A stretch of DNA of 64,000 nucleotides, from the NCBI GenBank assembly GCA_015485355.1, contig WFTQ01000069.1, positions 1 through 64,000 of the forward strand. Reading direction: 5' to 3'. Position numbers and translations under genes: made by a program. Below are positions 38,103-48,509 of the stretch, piece by piece. Position 1 is the first letter of the stretch. The number at the start of each line of letters is the position of its first letter. This stretch comes from a bacterium (GTDB lineage: Bacteria > Calditrichota > Calditrichia > RBG-13-44-9 > J042). The notes under the pieces were generated by a model. It was not told the origin of the DNA. It saw only the letters and a list, made by a program, of their open reading frames with translations, and searched no databases.

Positions 38103-39011
38103 TCATTCCTCATATCCCAGTTCATTACGCAGATAGTGATCGAAATTCTTCCGGGAAAAATGGTCGATGGCCTTTCTGGCCGCCTCTTGCACCCGGGGAT
38201 CGGGGTGGAGGCTGTATTTCTGAAGAATTTCTCCCAGGTTTTCCGTCTGGTTGATATTGGCCAGCGCCAGCAGGGCATAGGAAAGCACTTCCGGATCCGG
38301 ATGCCCCAGAATGCCTTCGATTCTGCGGGCCAATTGCGCCGACCGGGAGGAGTAACTGGCGCTGATGGCCTCCATCAACAGGGCCTTATCGGTTTCCGGA
38401 GTGATGAAACGGGCCAATTCGGCTTCCCAATATTGGGGGTACTTTCCCATGGCATGAAGCGCGACTAAGCGGGCCGACTTACGTTGATGTTCAATGAAAC
38501 CACCAATCCATTCCCGCACCACGGGCAAAAAACCCAGATCACTCAAAGAGGCCAGCGCCGCCTCGCGTACCTCCATGGATTCCAGCTCATCTTCCACCAA
38601 CCCCAAAAGCAAATTCTTTACCCTCAAATAATCATCCCGAAGCCGTTCCTGCTCCATTTCCATCCAATCCTCGGCATACTCAAAGTCGGCCTCCGCTCCC
38701 GCAACGTCTTCCAATTGTTGTTCCACCCCTTCACGAATGACTCCCTGCAGGGACTGAATGGCCGCTTTACGAATGGCGACGTTGGGATCCGCTTCCACCA
38801 TTTCGATCAGCAGATCCAACACATAGGGTTCAAACAAACAGCCTTCGGCCGCTAATGCCGCACCGCCTCGTACACGGTCATCCGGCGATTGCAAATGTTG
38901 CCGTATAAACTCCACGCTGTCCGCACCATAATCCTCCTGTTCCCGTATGCGAGACAATTCGTCCAAAATCTCCCGCCAGCGGGGGTCTTCCTGATAGGTC
39001 GGGGCCGTCAT
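38103..39011 (-). CDS. HEAT-repeat protein
   Basis: A 302-residue, acidic, all-helical protein. Repeating helical pairs such as DDRVRGGAALAAEG, DPNVAIRKAAIQSLQGVI, SMEVREAALASLSDLG, KSARLVALHAMGKY, DPEVLSYALLALANI and DPRVQEAARKAIDHF match HEAT/PBS-lyase-type repeats, giving about six or seven units. No signal peptide, so it is cytoplasmic; probably a protein-protein scaffold. GAGGAG precedes ATG 39011. Convergent with the GWxTD gene and divergent from uvrA. Confidence 0.88.
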   Translation of the reverse strand: MTAPTYQEDPRWREILDELSRIREQEDYGADSVEFIRQHLQSPDDRVRGGAALAAEGCLFEPYVLDLLIEMVEADPNVAIRKAAIQSLQGVIREGVEQQLEDVAGAEADFEYAEDWMEMEQERLRDDYLRVKNLLLGLVEDELESMEVREAALASLSDLGFLPVVREWIGGFIEHQRKSARLVALHAMGKYPQYWEAELARFITPETDKALLMEAISASYSSRSAQLARRIEGILGHPDPEVLSYALLALANINQTENLGEILQKYSLHPDPRVQEAARKAIDHFSRKNFDHYLRNELGYEE

Positions 39012-39274
39012 GGATCTTTTCTCCTCTTTGCTGAATTCATCACCACCCTACCCCTAAACTTACATTAAAGTTCCCTTCAATGCAGCTTTTTTCAACAGGT
39101 TGCTTCAAGGCCGGCGACCGATTCTGTATGAATCGACAATCCAGGGGGGAGGATCGATTTTGCACCGGAGGAATCTATTATCCTCACAGGCCGTTAGAAA
39201 AACGGGGTCTGGATGGGCGGTTGCCTGGGGTCGGGTTTTCTCCTAAATTAACACGTTTTTAAAATGGAAAGTGC

Positions 39275-42052
39275 ATGGCCGAATCGATAATCATCCAAGG
39301 GGCTCGGGTCCATAATCTCAAAAACATTGATCTGGAAATTCCACGGAATAAACTGGTGGTCATTACGGGGCCCAGTGGATCGGGAAAATCCAGCCTGGCC
39401 TTCGATACGCTGTATGCCGAAGGGCAACGGCGGTACGTGGAGTCTCTGTCCACCTACGCCCGGCAGTTTCTGGAACGCCTACCCAAACCCGATGTGGACT
39501 TCATTTCGGGCATCTCCCCGGCAATAGCCATTGAACAGAAAAACCGCACCACCAGCCCTCGTTCCACGGTGGGAACAGTGACCGAAATCTACGATTTTCT
39601 TCGACTTCTCTTTTCCCGGATCGGGCACACTTTCTGTCCCCGATGCCATCAAGAAGTAACCAAAGACCATCCCGAAGATGCCTGGAACTGGATTTCCCAT
39701 TTGCCGGAAAACAGCCGTTTGTACATCAGCTTTCCCTTACGAAGTGACCGTATCCAGGACTGGAAAGCCGAAAAACAGCATCTGCTCAACCAAGGTTTTC
39801 TAAGGGTCTGGATTCACGGAGAGATCCGATTACTGGACACCGTGGAGCCCGAAGCGCTTGCCCAGGCGGACGTCCGGGTGGTGGTGGACCGCATCCAAAT
39901 CCACGTTCCGCTGGATCGGGCACGCATTATAGATTCTCTGGAAACCGCCTTCGAGGCCGGTGAAGGTTACCTGACGCTATTTACCGAAGAGGGAGCCCTC
40001 CGGCGTTTCAACCGAAATTTTGAATGCAGCCAATGCGGGCTCCGTATGCTGGAACCGGAACCCCGTTTATTTTCCTTTAACAATCCCTACGGAGCCTGTC
40101 CGGGATGCCAGGGTTTTGGCGATATGATGGATATTGATCTTAACAAAATAGTGCCCGATCGATCCCGCACTTTACGTGACGGCGCCATCGTTCCCTGGAA
40201 CACCCCGCGTTACCGCGGATATTATCAGGCCTTGTTGACCGTAGCGCGGCGGTATAAGATTCCCATCAACGTCCCCTTCGAGCGGCTGGATGCCGAGGCC
40301 CTTCACGTGATCCTTAACGGCATAGACGAATTTCCCGGTATTCGGGGGTTTTTTAAACGCCTGGAAAAGAAAAAATACAAAGTGCACATTCGGGTGATGA
40401 TCGCCCGATACCGCAGTTACTTTACCTGTACCATGTGTCGAGGGGCTCGTTTACGCCCCGAAGCCCTTCAGGTTAAAATCGATGGTCTGCACATTGCCCA
40501 GCTGACCCGGATGAAGATCGATGAACTGTTCCAATTTTTCCAGCGCCTGCAGTTGTCTTCCACGGAAGCACGCATTGCGGAGCAGCTGCTCAAAGCAATC
40601 CGTTCCCGTCTCAAATACTTGCTGGATGTGGGTCTAAACTATTTAACCCTGGACCGCCGGGCCAATACGCTGAGCGGAGGCGAGTTTCAGCGGATCAATC
40701 TGGCCACCGCCCTGGGATCTTCCCTCACCAGCACCCTTTACGTGTTGGATGAGCCCACTGTGGGGCTCCACCCCCGGGACACCCACCGCCTGATCCGCAT
40801 TTTACAGGCGTTGCGGGACTCCGGTAACACCGTTGTGGTGGTGGAACACGACCCGGCAGTTATCCAGGCGGCCGATCACCTGATCGATCTGGGTCCCGGT
40901 GCAGGCGAACAGGGCGGACGAGTCGTCTTTACCGGCAACCACGCGCAAATGCTCAAAAGCGGCTCCGGTTTGACAGCGGCCTACCTACGGGAAGAGAAAC
41001 AGATTCCCGCCCGAACCGAGTTTCGTTCGGGAACCGGCCGGTACCTCACGGTCGTGGGCGCCCGGGAACACAACCTGAAAAACATAACCGTGAACTTCCC
41101 TCTGGGCATGCTGGTGTGCGTCACCGGAGTCTCCGGGTCCGGCAAAAGCACGCTGATCGACGACGTTTTGTACCAAGGCATCCGGCGCTCCAAAGGTCAA
41201 TATCAGGGAAAAGTCGGGGATCACGACGCCATTCGAGGACTCCATTACCTTTCCGGGGTGGAAATGGTGGATCAATCGCCCATTGGTCGCACCTCCCGTT
41301 CCAATCCGGTCACCTACATCAAGGCTTTTGATGAAATCCGCAAAATTTTTGCGGGCACGCCGGCGGCCCGGGCCCGGGGATACACTCCCGGCCACTTTTC
41401 CTTTAACGTGCCCGGAGGGCGTTGTGATGTTTGCCGGGGCGACGGCGAATTAGTGATCGACATGCAATTTTTGGCCGATGTTCACCTGATTTGCGATGCC
41501 TGTAAAGGCAGACGCTTTAAACCGGAAGTGCTGACCGTCCACTACCAGGGGAAAACCATTCATGACGTCTTGAACATGACCGTCGACCAGGCGATGGATT
41601 TTTTCGCCCGGCATCCCCGGGTGACCCGAAAACTCAAGGTATTGCAGGAGGTGGGACTGGGATACCTGCGACTGGGACAACCGGCTCCCACACTATCCGG
41701 CGGCGAGGGTCAACGGCTCAAGCTGGCAGCGCATCTGACCCGCAACACTCACCGCAATTTTTTATACCTTTTCGACGAACCGACCACCGGATTGCATTTC
41801 GACGACATCGCCAAGCTGCTGCGGGCCTTCGATCAATTGATCCAAGGCGGAGCCTCGGTCATTATCGTCGAGCACAACCTGGACGTGATCAAACAGGCAG
41901 ACTATATCATCGATCTGGGACCGGAAGGAGGGGACCGGGGCGGAGAAGTAGTGGCTGCAGGAACACCTTTGGAGGTGGCTCAGCATCCCACTTCGACCAC
42001 CGGACGGTTCTTGCGCTCGATTTACGAAAAGGCCGGTGTTCGGGTGGCGTAA
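39275..42052 (+). CDS. uvrA: Excinuclease ABC subunit A
   Basis: Damage-recognition ATPase of nucleotide excision repair (925 residues). It has two ABC modules: Walker [10 protein letters not shown] (about 32-40) and GVSGSGKST (about 619), signatures [14 protein letters not shown] and [14 protein letters not shown], and Walker [15 protein letters not shown] and [14 protein letters not shown]. Zinc-module cysteines are visible ([40 protein letters not shown]). The UvrB-interaction region has [13 protein letters not shown] weak GGAAAG precedes ATG 39275. uvrB and uvrC are not in this window and no SOS box was recognised. Confidence 0.98.
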   Translation: MAESIIIQGARVHNLKNIDLEIPRNKLVVITGPSGSGKSSLAFDTLYAEGQRRYVESLSTYARQFLERLPKPDVDFISGISPAIAIEQKNRTTSPRSTVGTVTEIYDFLRLLFSRIGHTFCPRCHQEVTKDHPEDAWNWISHLPENSRLYISFPLRSDRIQDWKAEKQHLLNQGFLRVWIHGEIRLLDTVEPEALAQADVRVVVDRIQIHVPLDRARIIDSLETAFEAGEGYLTLFTEEGALRRFNRNFECSQCGLRMLEPEPRLFSFNNPYGACPGCQGFGDMMDIDLNKIVPDRSRTLRDGAIVPWNTPRYRGYYQALLTVARRYKIPINVPFERLDAEALHVILNGIDEFPGIRGFFKRLEKKKYKVHIRVMIARYRSYFTCTMCRGARLRPEALQVKIDGLHIAQLTRMKIDELFQFFQRLQLSSTEARIAEQLLKAIRSRLKYLLDVGLNYLTLDRRANTLSGGEFQRINLATALGSSLTSTLYVLDEPTVGLHPRDTHRLIRILQALRDSGNTVVVVEHDPAVIQAADHLIDLGPGAGEQGGRVVFTGNHAQMLKSGSGLTAAYLREEKQIPARTEFRSGTGRYLTVVGAREHNLKNITVNFPLGMLVCVTGVSGSGKSTLIDDVLYQGIRRSKGQYQGKVGDHDAIRGLHYLSGVEMVDQSPIGRTSRSNPVTYIKAFDEIRKIFAGTPAARARGYTPGHFSFNVPGGRCDVCRGDGELVIDMQFLADVHLICDACKGRRFKPEVLTVHYQGKTIHDVLNMTVDQAMDFFARHPRVTRKLKVLQEVGLGYLRLGQPAPTLSGGEGQRLKLAAHLTRNTHRNFLYLFDEPTTGLHFDDIAKLLRAFDQLIQGGASVIIVEHNLDVIKQADYIIDLGPEGGDRGGEVVAAGTPLEVAQHPTSTTGRFLRSIYEKAGVRVA

Positions 42053-42106
42053 TGCTTTTTCCCTTCTGCCCGGATGGCGGAAGGGCGAAACTCATTCATA
42101 CTTTCG

Positions 42107-42135
42107 TTGAAACGCCGCCACTTTGAATTTATATT
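42107..42135 (+). promoter_or_regulatory. Sigma-70-type promoter of the FAD oxidoreductase gene
   Basis: TTGAAA (42107-42112), 17-nt spacer, TATATT (42130-42135). A start near 42142 gives a 64-nt leader containing GGAGA before ATG 42206. Confidence 0.55.
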
Positions 42136-42205
42136 TCGATGGTTGTGTTTGATTGAAATTCACGAATAGTCGAACCGAACCACTATCAAACATGGAGAAT
42201 CCATA

Positions 42206-43588
42206 ATGAAATTCCATCCGGGTCATTTTGTGGTGGTTTTTGGGGGTGCCTGTGCAGGCGCCGAGGCAGCCTATCAATTATCGCGACGGGGCATTTATAC
42301 CGTGGTAATCGATCAAAAAACATTGCCTTACGGAAAAATTGAAGACGGGTTGCCCAAATGGCACATCAAACTGCGGGACAAGGAGGAGCGCAAAATCGAT
42401 CAGAAACTCTCCCATCCTTATATCCAGTTTATCCCTCGAACCCGTTTAGGCAGGGACATCGACTTTAACGATGTGGTTCACCAATGGGGATTCAGCGCCG
42501 TGCTGCTGGCCATCGGCGCCTGGCGGGATCGTCCCCTGCCTGTGGAAGGCGTGGACGCCTATGTGGGTAAGGGACTGTACTATCAAAATCCTTTCGTGGA
42601 ATGGTTTAATCACAAACACGAACCGGATTATTCCGGCCCTCAATGCGACATTCATGATGGGGCCATTATTGTTGGAGGCGGTTTGGCCTCGATCGATGTG
42701 GCCAAGATTCTGATGCTGGAAACGACCATCCGGGCGCTGGAACAACGGGGTTACACGATTGATCTGTTTACCCTGGAAAAAGAGGGCATTCCCCGGGTAC
42801 TGAACCGCCTGGGCCTGACATGGGAAGCACTGGGGCTGAACGGAGCGACCCTGTTCTACCGCCGCCGCAACATCGATATGCCCATCGCCCCCATGCCTCC
42901 CAATCCCACACCCGAACAACGGGAGAAAGTGCATCAGGTGCGCCGGCGGATTCTGAAGAATGCCATGGACAAATATCTGTTCAAGTTTCAGGAGTGTTGC
43001 CGCCCGGTGGATAAAATCGTGGAAAACGATCGTCTGGTGGGATTGATCTTTCAGAAAACCAAGATCGAAGAAGGCCAGGTCCGCCCCCTTCCCGGTACCG
43101 AATTTGAAGTCCGGGCGCCACTGGTCATCTCCTCCATCGGAAGCATCCCTGAACCCATTCCGGGCATCCCATCCAAAGGGGAATTGTTTGAGGTGAAAGA
43201 CCCCGATACCGGGAAAGTCGAGCATTACGAGAATGTTTTTGCCCTGGGCAACACCGTTACGGGTAAGGGAAATATTCGCGAATCGGAGCTCCACGCCCGA
43301 CGAGTGGTTCTATATGTGATGGATGAATTTCTGAAATGGCACGAATCGGATTATCAACGTCTGGTAGAGAGCGGCATTACCGAGGGCCAACCGTTAACCC
43401 CCGAGATCGAAGGGTTTATAAAAGAAAAACGGTTGCTACCCGTGGAACAGATCAAACAAATCATGAATCGCATCAAGGAATATCAGCGCCGCGTAGGCTA
43501 CGACGGCGATTATCAAAAATGGGTGGAAACCCATCGTCCGATACGTTTGGAAGAAATGTCAGCCCGGAAGAAGGCCGACGCCCCATAG
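42206..43588 (+). CDS. FAD-dependent pyridine nucleotide oxidoreductase (adrenodoxin reductase/GltD-like)
   Basis: A 460-residue two-dinucleotide-fold flavoprotein. The N-terminal FAD site is VVVFGGACAGAEAAYQLSRRG, a slightly unusual G-G-x-C-x-G variant of GxGxxG. The NAD(P) site is AIIVGGGLASIDVAKIL. A C-terminal FAD contact reads NVFALGNTVTGKGNIRES. It resembles ferredoxin-NADP reductases of the adrenodoxin reductase type and the small subunit of glutamate synthase, but the exact electron partner is not evident. It has its own promoter and precedes an ATP-grasp gene by 173 nt. Confidence 0.82.
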   Translation: MKFHPGHFVVVFGGACAGAEAAYQLSRRGIYTVVIDQKTLPYGKIEDGLPKWHIKLRDKEERKIDQKLSHPYIQFIPRTRLGRDIDFNDVVHQWGFSAVLLAIGAWRDRPLPVEGVDAYVGKGLYYQNPFVEWFNHKHEPDYSGPQCDIHDGAIIVGGGLASIDVAKILMLETTIRALEQRGYTIDLFTLEKEGIPRVLNRLGLTWEALGLNGATLFYRRRNIDMPIAPMPPNPTPEQREKVHQVRRRILKNAMDKYLFKFQECCRPVDKIVENDRLVGLIFQKTKIEEGQVRPLPGTEFEVRAPLVISSIGSIPEPIPGIPSKGELFEVKDPDTGKVEHYENVFALGNTVTGKGNIRESELHARRVVLYVMDEFLKWHESDYQRLVESGITEGQPLTPEIEGFIKEKRLLPVEQIKQIMNRIKEYQRRVGYDGDYQKWVETHRPIRLEEMSARKKADAP

Positions 43589-43761
43589 GCCCTCGGGCAG
43601 GGGGGACCTTATTCGGGGATTGTGGGAATCCGGTCATCGGGAAAAACTGTTTTCTCAAACACCGGAAGCGGGGTCCAGGGCAGGAACCGGGGAAGTGATC
43701 GAGTAAAGCGCTCCACCGCAGCAGGCCGGTTCCATTCAACGAATTCAACGGGTGAGGCCAA

Positions 43762-44991
43762 ATGACCCAAACCGCTCGCATTCTTGTTCTGTTGCCTCCC
43801 AACTACCTGTTAACCCATGCGCTGGAGCAAGCCGCCCGCAAAATTCCGGTCGAAATTTTGTACGGCACCGAGTCGCCCCACCACTTTTCCGGACAAACCC
43901 GGAACATCATTCTCAAGCTCCGTTTCCGGGAAACCGACAAACTGATCGAAACGGTCCGGCGCCACCACCGGAATCACCCCTTCGCCGCCGTGCTGGGGGT
44001 GGACATCGAAACCACCTGGTTGGCAGCCCTGATCGCCGATACCCTGGAGCTCCTGCACCATCCCATTCCCATGCTGGAAGCGCTGCGATTCAAACACCTG
44101 GGCCGGCAAAAATTGCTGGATGCCGGCTTACCCATTCCGCGGTTTTTTCAGTTTTCCCTGCAGGACGATCCCGATCGCCTGGCTCAGATTGCTCCCTATC
44201 CCTGTGTTCTGAAACCCACCTTTCTTTCTGCCGGAAGGGGGATATTTGTGGCCGAAAACGCGAAGGCATTTCACAGCGCTTTCCGTCGGATTCGGGAAAT
44301 TGTGGCCCAGGCGCCCGAACGGCTGCGGGCCGGACGCCATGGCGACATTTTGCTGGTGGAAGACTACATCGAAGGAAAAGAAATTGTGGTGGCCGCCTAT
44401 TTGCAAAATCGGGAGGCAAAAATTCTGAACCTGGTGGATCAACAAATCATTACCGACCATCCGGCTTTACGGCTTACCCTTTATACGGCTCCCTCGCGAT
44501 TGCCGTTTTCCTACCAGCAACTGGTGGAACGCCTGCTGAGCCGTACCATTCGTTCGCTGGGTTTCACCCGGGGCCCGTTGGTCGCCCGGTTTCGGATTAA
44601 CGACCGCGGCCTCTGGCTGCTGGACGTCCTTCCGGTCTTTTTTTTCAGTCCAACCGCCCGGCTGGTCCAATTCCCCGGGGACCAATCCCTGGAGGAACTC
44701 TGGCTTCGGGAGATGTTGGGGGAATTTCCACCCCTACCCGATCCTCTGCCCGGCGCCGCCGGCATCCTGACCTGGTCCCTCACCCAACCCGAGCGGGTGG
44801 ATTCCATTTCCGGCATCAAAGCGGCTCAACAGGTGGAAGGCATCGAAGAGGTGTCCCTGATAATCCCCGGGGGAAAGCCGATGGAAAACCGGTGCCTGGG
44901 TTTCATCCTGGCCCGGGGCAAAAAGCCCGAACAGGTTGAACAGGCCTTACAGAAAGCGCGAAACCGTATTCATATCCGTCTGGCCTCCTGA
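43762..44991 (+). CDS. ATP-grasp domain protein, possibly degenerate
   Basis: A 409-residue protein with a pre-ATP-grasp Rossmann-like N-terminus (ARILVLLPPNYLLTHALEQAA) and an ATP-grasp fold: KHLGRQKLLDAGLPIPRFF, then PCVLKPTFLSAGRGIFVAEN (ATP Lys and glycine-rich loop) and LLVEDYIEGKEIVVAAYLQ. Where Ddl- or CPSase-type enzymes have an acidic residue plus ExNP for magnesium, this reads VARFRINDRGLWLLDVLPVFF, with Asp for Glu and Leu for Asn. It may have altered or lost ligase activity. The extra C-terminal 100 residues look like a small alpha/beta domain. Substrate unknown. Confidence 0.78.
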   Translation: MTQTARILVLLPPNYLLTHALEQAARKIPVEILYGTESPHHFSGQTRNIILKLRFRETDKLIETVRRHHRNHPFAAVLGVDIETTWLAALIADTLELLHHPIPMLEALRFKHLGRQKLLDAGLPIPRFFQFSLQDDPDRLAQIAPYPCVLKPTFLSAGRGIFVAENAKAFHSAFRRIREIVAQAPERLRAGRHGDILLVEDYIEGKEIVVAAYLQNREAKILNLVDQQIITDHPALRLTLYTAPSRLPFSYQQLVERLLSRTIRSLGFTRGPLVARFRINDRGLWLLDVLPVFFFSPTARLVQFPGDQSLEELWLREMLGEFPPLPDPLPGAAGILTWSLTQPERVDSISGIKAAQQVEGIEEVSLIIPGGKPMENRCLGFILARGKKPEQVEQALQKARNRIHIRLAS

Positions 44992-45120
44992 GAAAAAACA
45001 CCGGCGGCCTCCCCGTCTTTCTAAGCCGATGGGTCCAAAGGGCCCGAACCTGCGATCTTCAGAACCCGCTTGCCGGTCGAAAAGCCCGGTTTTATTCGGC
45101 CGGAGAGATTGTCGAAACCC

Positions 45121-46260
45121 TCAGCGAATCAACACCATTTTGCGAATCTGGGTGGCCTGTCGTGACTGAGCCACATAAAAATACACCCCACTGCTTACCG
45201 CCGTGCCGCGATCGTCCAAGCCATTCCACCGGAACAGGTATCGTCCCACGGCATAGGAGGTTTCCGGAAAGTGCTTAACACGCCGGCCCTTCACATCAAA
45301 AATCGCAATGGCTATCCGAGTAGGTACGTTGACCTGCAAACGGAACGAGGTTGCGGAATTAAACGGATTGGGAGAATTCTGATCCAGTTCAAATTGAACC
45401 GGGATGGAGGCGGCGGCTTGGGAGTTAAGAGAACTGGTCACCCCAAAATAGGCACGCCCGATCAAGGTGGTATCCAGAACAAAAGGATTCACATTGCCCT
45501 GGAATCTGGCAATCAACCGGGTTCGCCGTATTTCCAGAGAATCCACCGGATCCATCAGGTTCCAGCGTCGAAGCACAAATTTCTGATCCGCAAAAAAATA
45601 CGGATCGTCCTGATCCGCCAAGGATCGGTACATGGTGTAAAAATAAAACATGGCCCGGGCAACATTGCCCTTATGGTCTTCCCGGGGTTCAAAACGCCCC
45701 ATACCGCTGAACACATCCAGCTCGCTGTATTCCTGAATCCGAGTGGTGGGAATAGAGTGCAATTGGATGTCCTTCCAGTACCAGACGTCTGTCAACCGAT
45801 CGGGGATTTCATCGAAGGGGTAATTGGAGCGATCTTCGTTAACATCGATGCGGGTGGGGAATAAATGATGCAAATCGCTGAGCGGCCCTTCGTGGCGGGC
45901 TCCTTTGCTTCGAGGCCAGGTGTGCTCGGTGTTTATTCCCCGGTAATAAGCATCCGAACGCGGGGTATTAGAATTGTGATACAGAAAAATGCGAAACCCG
46001 GTGTACACGCAGGTCACACTATCGTCAAAATTATCCAGCACGGTAAACATATAATCCCGGGCCTCCCCGTAATCTTGTACCCGGGTGGGAGAATAATTGG
46101 CTGCCAGGCTATCCAGTAACCGTTTTCCCCACAGACCCGGAAAAATAGTTTCCTGGACTTCCTGGGCCGATGCCCGAGGAACACCCAGGCCCACCCAAAA
46201 CGATCCTATAAGCAACGCGTTTACCGCCACCCTTCTGGAAACGATTGTAGTCCACCTCAC
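45121..46260 (-). CDS. Secreted endonuclease I (EndA/NucM family) with FlgD-like C-terminal domain
   Basis: Extracellular non-specific nuclease, 379 residues. The signal peptide (about 1-33, ending RASAQ) is followed by the endonuclease I domain with the catalytic NTEHTWPRSKG (His113) and SDLHHLFPTRIDVNEDRSNYPF. The last 80 residues begin FELDQNSPNPFNSATSF and contain DVKGRRVKHFPET and FRWNGLDDRGTAVSSGVYFYVA, a FlgD-Ig/type IX-sorting-like domain. It starts with GTG 46260, with AAGG 7 nt upstream. It lies 47 nt downstream of the radical SAM gene on the same strand. It probably scavenges DNA as nutrient. Confidence 0.92.
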   Translation of the reverse strand: MRWTTIVSRRVAVNALLIGSFWVGLGVPRASAQEVQETIFPGLWGKRLLDSLAANYSPTRVQDYGEARDYMFTVLDNFDDSVTCVYTGFRIFLYHNSNTPRSDAYYRGINTEHTWPRSKGARHEGPLSDLHHLFPTRIDVNEDRSNYPFDEIPDRLTDVWYWKDIQLHSIPTTRIQEYSELDVFSGMGRFEPREDHKGNVARAMFYFYTMYRSLADQDDPYFFADQKFVLRRWNLMDPVDSLEIRRTRLIARFQGNVNPFVLDTTLIGRAYFGVTSSLNSQAAASIPVQFELDQNSPNPFNSATSFRLQVNVPTRIAIAIFDVKGRRVKHFPETSYAVGRYLFRWNGLDDRGTAVSSGVYFYVAQSRQATQIRKMVLIR

Positions 46261-46307
46261 GGTTTAACCTTCGGTTTTTGTGAAAAGGGTTGAACGTATT
46301 CCGGTCT

Positions 46308-47294
46308 TCATTCCATCGCAGACGGCCCCAACCAGAGTTTTCCCTGCCAGGCATCCCGACGGGTCAATTCCCTTTCAATCTCCCGCTGAACGGCATCGGC
46401 CCGCATGCCCCAGATGGGCCCGATTAGATGACGGGGATGAGTTTCTCCCACCAAACGTTGGATTTTGATATCCGGACGAAGCCGTTGTAGAAATTCCACC
46501 ACCAGATCAACGTACTCCCGAAAGCCCAGCAAAGGGAACGGCTCCCGGCGATACTGAGCCGCCAGAATGGTTTGCTGGACCACATGCAGATGGTGGATTT
46601 TTAAATAGTCGATGGGATAGCGAGAAATGACCCGCGCCATGCGCAACATCTGTTCCCGAGTCTCACCCGGCAACCCCAGAATCACATGGGTACACACATG
46701 AATGCCCGTTCCCGCGGTCATCTCCACCGCCTGGACCCATTCCCGAAAGGTCTGGCAGCGATTTAACCGTTGCAATGTCTCGTCGGAAACAGATTCCAAA
46801 CCGTACTCGATGGTGATATAATAACGGCGTGCCAGACGCGCAATATAGGCGATCTTTTCGGCATCGATGCAATCCGGACGGGTACCAATGGCCAGACCGA
46901 TCACCCGGGGGTGATCCAGGGCCTGTTCATATAATTCTTTTAGATGGTTCAGGGGCGCATAGGTATTCGAATAAGCCTGAAAATACACGATGAATTGATC
47001 GGCCTTATAGCGCCGGGAAAGAAACTCCACCCCGGCCGCCACCTGTTCCCGAATACTCATGCCCGGGGTACAATACGGGGGAACAAAGCTGCGATTGTTG
47101 CAATAAGTGCATCCTCCACGCGCTTTGGTACCATCCCGATTGGGGCAGGTAAATCCTGCATCGACGGACACCTTTTGCACTCGATTCCCATACCGCCGGC
47201 GTAAGTAATCCACATAGGCGTTATATCGTCGGGCTGTGCCCCAGAGGAATACTCGTTTGTCAACCACCGCCCTCAACGCATCCATCAATGCCAT
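46308..47294 (-). CDS. TIGR01212 family radical SAM protein (YhcC-like)
   Basis: A 328-residue radical SAM enzyme. The cluster cysteines are Cys50, Cys62 and Cys65 in FTCPNRDGTKARGGCTYCNN, the unusual spaced motif of the YhcC/TIGR01212 family rather than plain Cx3Cx2C. Other family text: QFIVYFQAYSNTYAP, GLAIGTRPDCID, TIEYGLESVSDETLQRLNR and THVILGLPGETREQML. Biochemical role is not established. An alternative Met four codons in is possible. Confidence 0.9.
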   Translation of the reverse strand: MALMDALRAVVDKRVFLWGTARRYNAYVDYLRRRYGNRVQKVSVDAGFTCPNRDGTKARGGCTYCNNRSFVPPYCTPGMSIREQVAAGVEFLSRRYKADQFIVYFQAYSNTYAPLNHLKELYEQALDHPRVIGLAIGTRPDCIDAEKIAYIARLARRYYITIEYGLESVSDETLQRLNRCQTFREWVQAVEMTAGTGIHVCTHVILGLPGETREQMLRMARVISRYPIDYLKIHHLHVVQQTILAAQYRREPFPLLGFREYVDLVVEFLQRLRPDIKIQRLVGETHPRHLIGPIWGMRADAVQREIERELTRRDAWQGKLWLGPSAME

Positions 47295-47384
47295 CCCATT
47301 TGTTCCAGTATGTCAATATAATGGATTCCCGCCCGGTAATCAAATGTTGCCCGGGAATTATCGAAAGAAGTGTCGCCGGTGGGC

Positions 47385-48362
47385 CTATTGTCCCTTTTGG
47401 AAAATACGGGCGGTCATCTCCTCGATGATGCGCCGATCATCCAAGGAAATTTCCCAACCGGAACCCCCGACGTGTTCTTCCACCTGTTCGGGTCGCCGGG
47501 CGCCCACAATGGCCGCGGTCACCGCCGGGTTTTGCAATACCCAGGCAATCGCCAACTGGGTAAGGCTTTTTTCATACGTTGCGGCGATGGGCTTTAACCG
47601 CTCCACCAATTCCAGTACCTGCGAAAACAGGGGTTCCTGAAAAAATTCGCTTTTGCGGCGCCAATCGTCCCGGGGCAATTGCTCCAATCGTTCCCGGGTA
47701 AATTTGCCCGTCAATAAGCCGTTCTGCAAAGGGCTGTAGGCCACCACGCCCACCCCATGCGCCCGGCACCAGGGCAAAATCTCGTTTTCCACCTCGGGAT
47801 ATCGGACCCGATGCACCATACTGTAGGGCGGCTGAAGCGAATTCACATGGCCAAGCCTCTCACACGTTTCCAGCAGATCCACCCCGAAATTGCTTACTCC
47901 AATGTAGCGGACCTTACCTTCTTGCTTCAGGCGGAGCATTTCTTCCCAGCTTGCTTCGACAGGGGTCCGGGGATCCGGCCAATGAATCTGATACAGATCG
48001 ATGTAATCGGTATTCAGGCGTTTCAAACTGGCCTCGCATTCCCGCCGGATGCTGTCGGGACGATTGTTATTCCGCACTCTACCGCGATCGTCCCATACCA
48101 GACCACATTTGGTGGCGATAAAAACGTCCTGACGCTTCCCGGCGATGGCTTTCCCAACCACTTCCTCCGAATGCCCCAGGCCATACACGGGCGCCGTATC
48201 GATCCAGTTAATCCCTAAATCCAAGGCCTTCTGAATCGTGGCCAAGGAATCCCGATCATCCTGCGGACCCCATCCCCATTGCCAGGCCCCTCCTATGGCC
48301 CAGGCCCCCAATCCAATTTCACTCAACCAGGGACCCTCTTTTCCCAATTGTCGCCGTTTCAC
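47385..48362 (-). CDS. Aldo/keto reductase
   Basis: NADPH-dependent oxidoreductase, 325 residues, (beta/alpha)8 barrel. The catalytic tetrad is visible: Asp55 and Tyr60 (NWIDTAPVYGLGHSEEVVG), Lys85 (IATKCG) and His127 (YQIHWPDP). NADPH-site text includes GVSNFGV, VVAYSPLQNGLLTGKF and VGARRPEQVEEHV. It resembles the YdhF/IolS-type general stress AKRs; the substrate is unknown. It starts with GTG 48362 with AGGGGG upstream, and is divergent from the GH13 gene. Confidence 0.93.
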   Translation of the reverse strand: MKRRQLGKEGPWLSEIGLGAWAIGGAWQWGWGPQDDRDSLATIQKALDLGINWIDTAPVYGLGHSEEVVGKAIAGKRQDVFIATKCGLVWDDRGRVRNNNRPDSIRRECEASLKRLNTDYIDLYQIHWPDPRTPVEASWEEMLRLKQEGKVRYIGVSNFGVDLLETCERLGHVNSLQPPYSMVHRVRYPEVENEILPWCRAHGVGVVAYSPLQNGLLTGKFTRERLEQLPRDDWRRKSEFFQEPLFSQVLELVERLKPIAATYEKSLTQLAIAWVLQNPAVTAAIVGARRPEQVEEHVGGSGWEISLDDRRIIEEMTARIFQKGQ

Positions 48363-48509
48363 TCAACCCCCTTTTTAGGAAATAATTTAACGGCCTACCC
48401 CTGCGACAACAACGGAAACGTTACTTTTTATCTTTTGCATGGAATTTTCTCCCGCTTTCTACTTAGATTCCCGACGGACAATCCATACCTCGGTTAAAGG
48501 AAGGATTTT

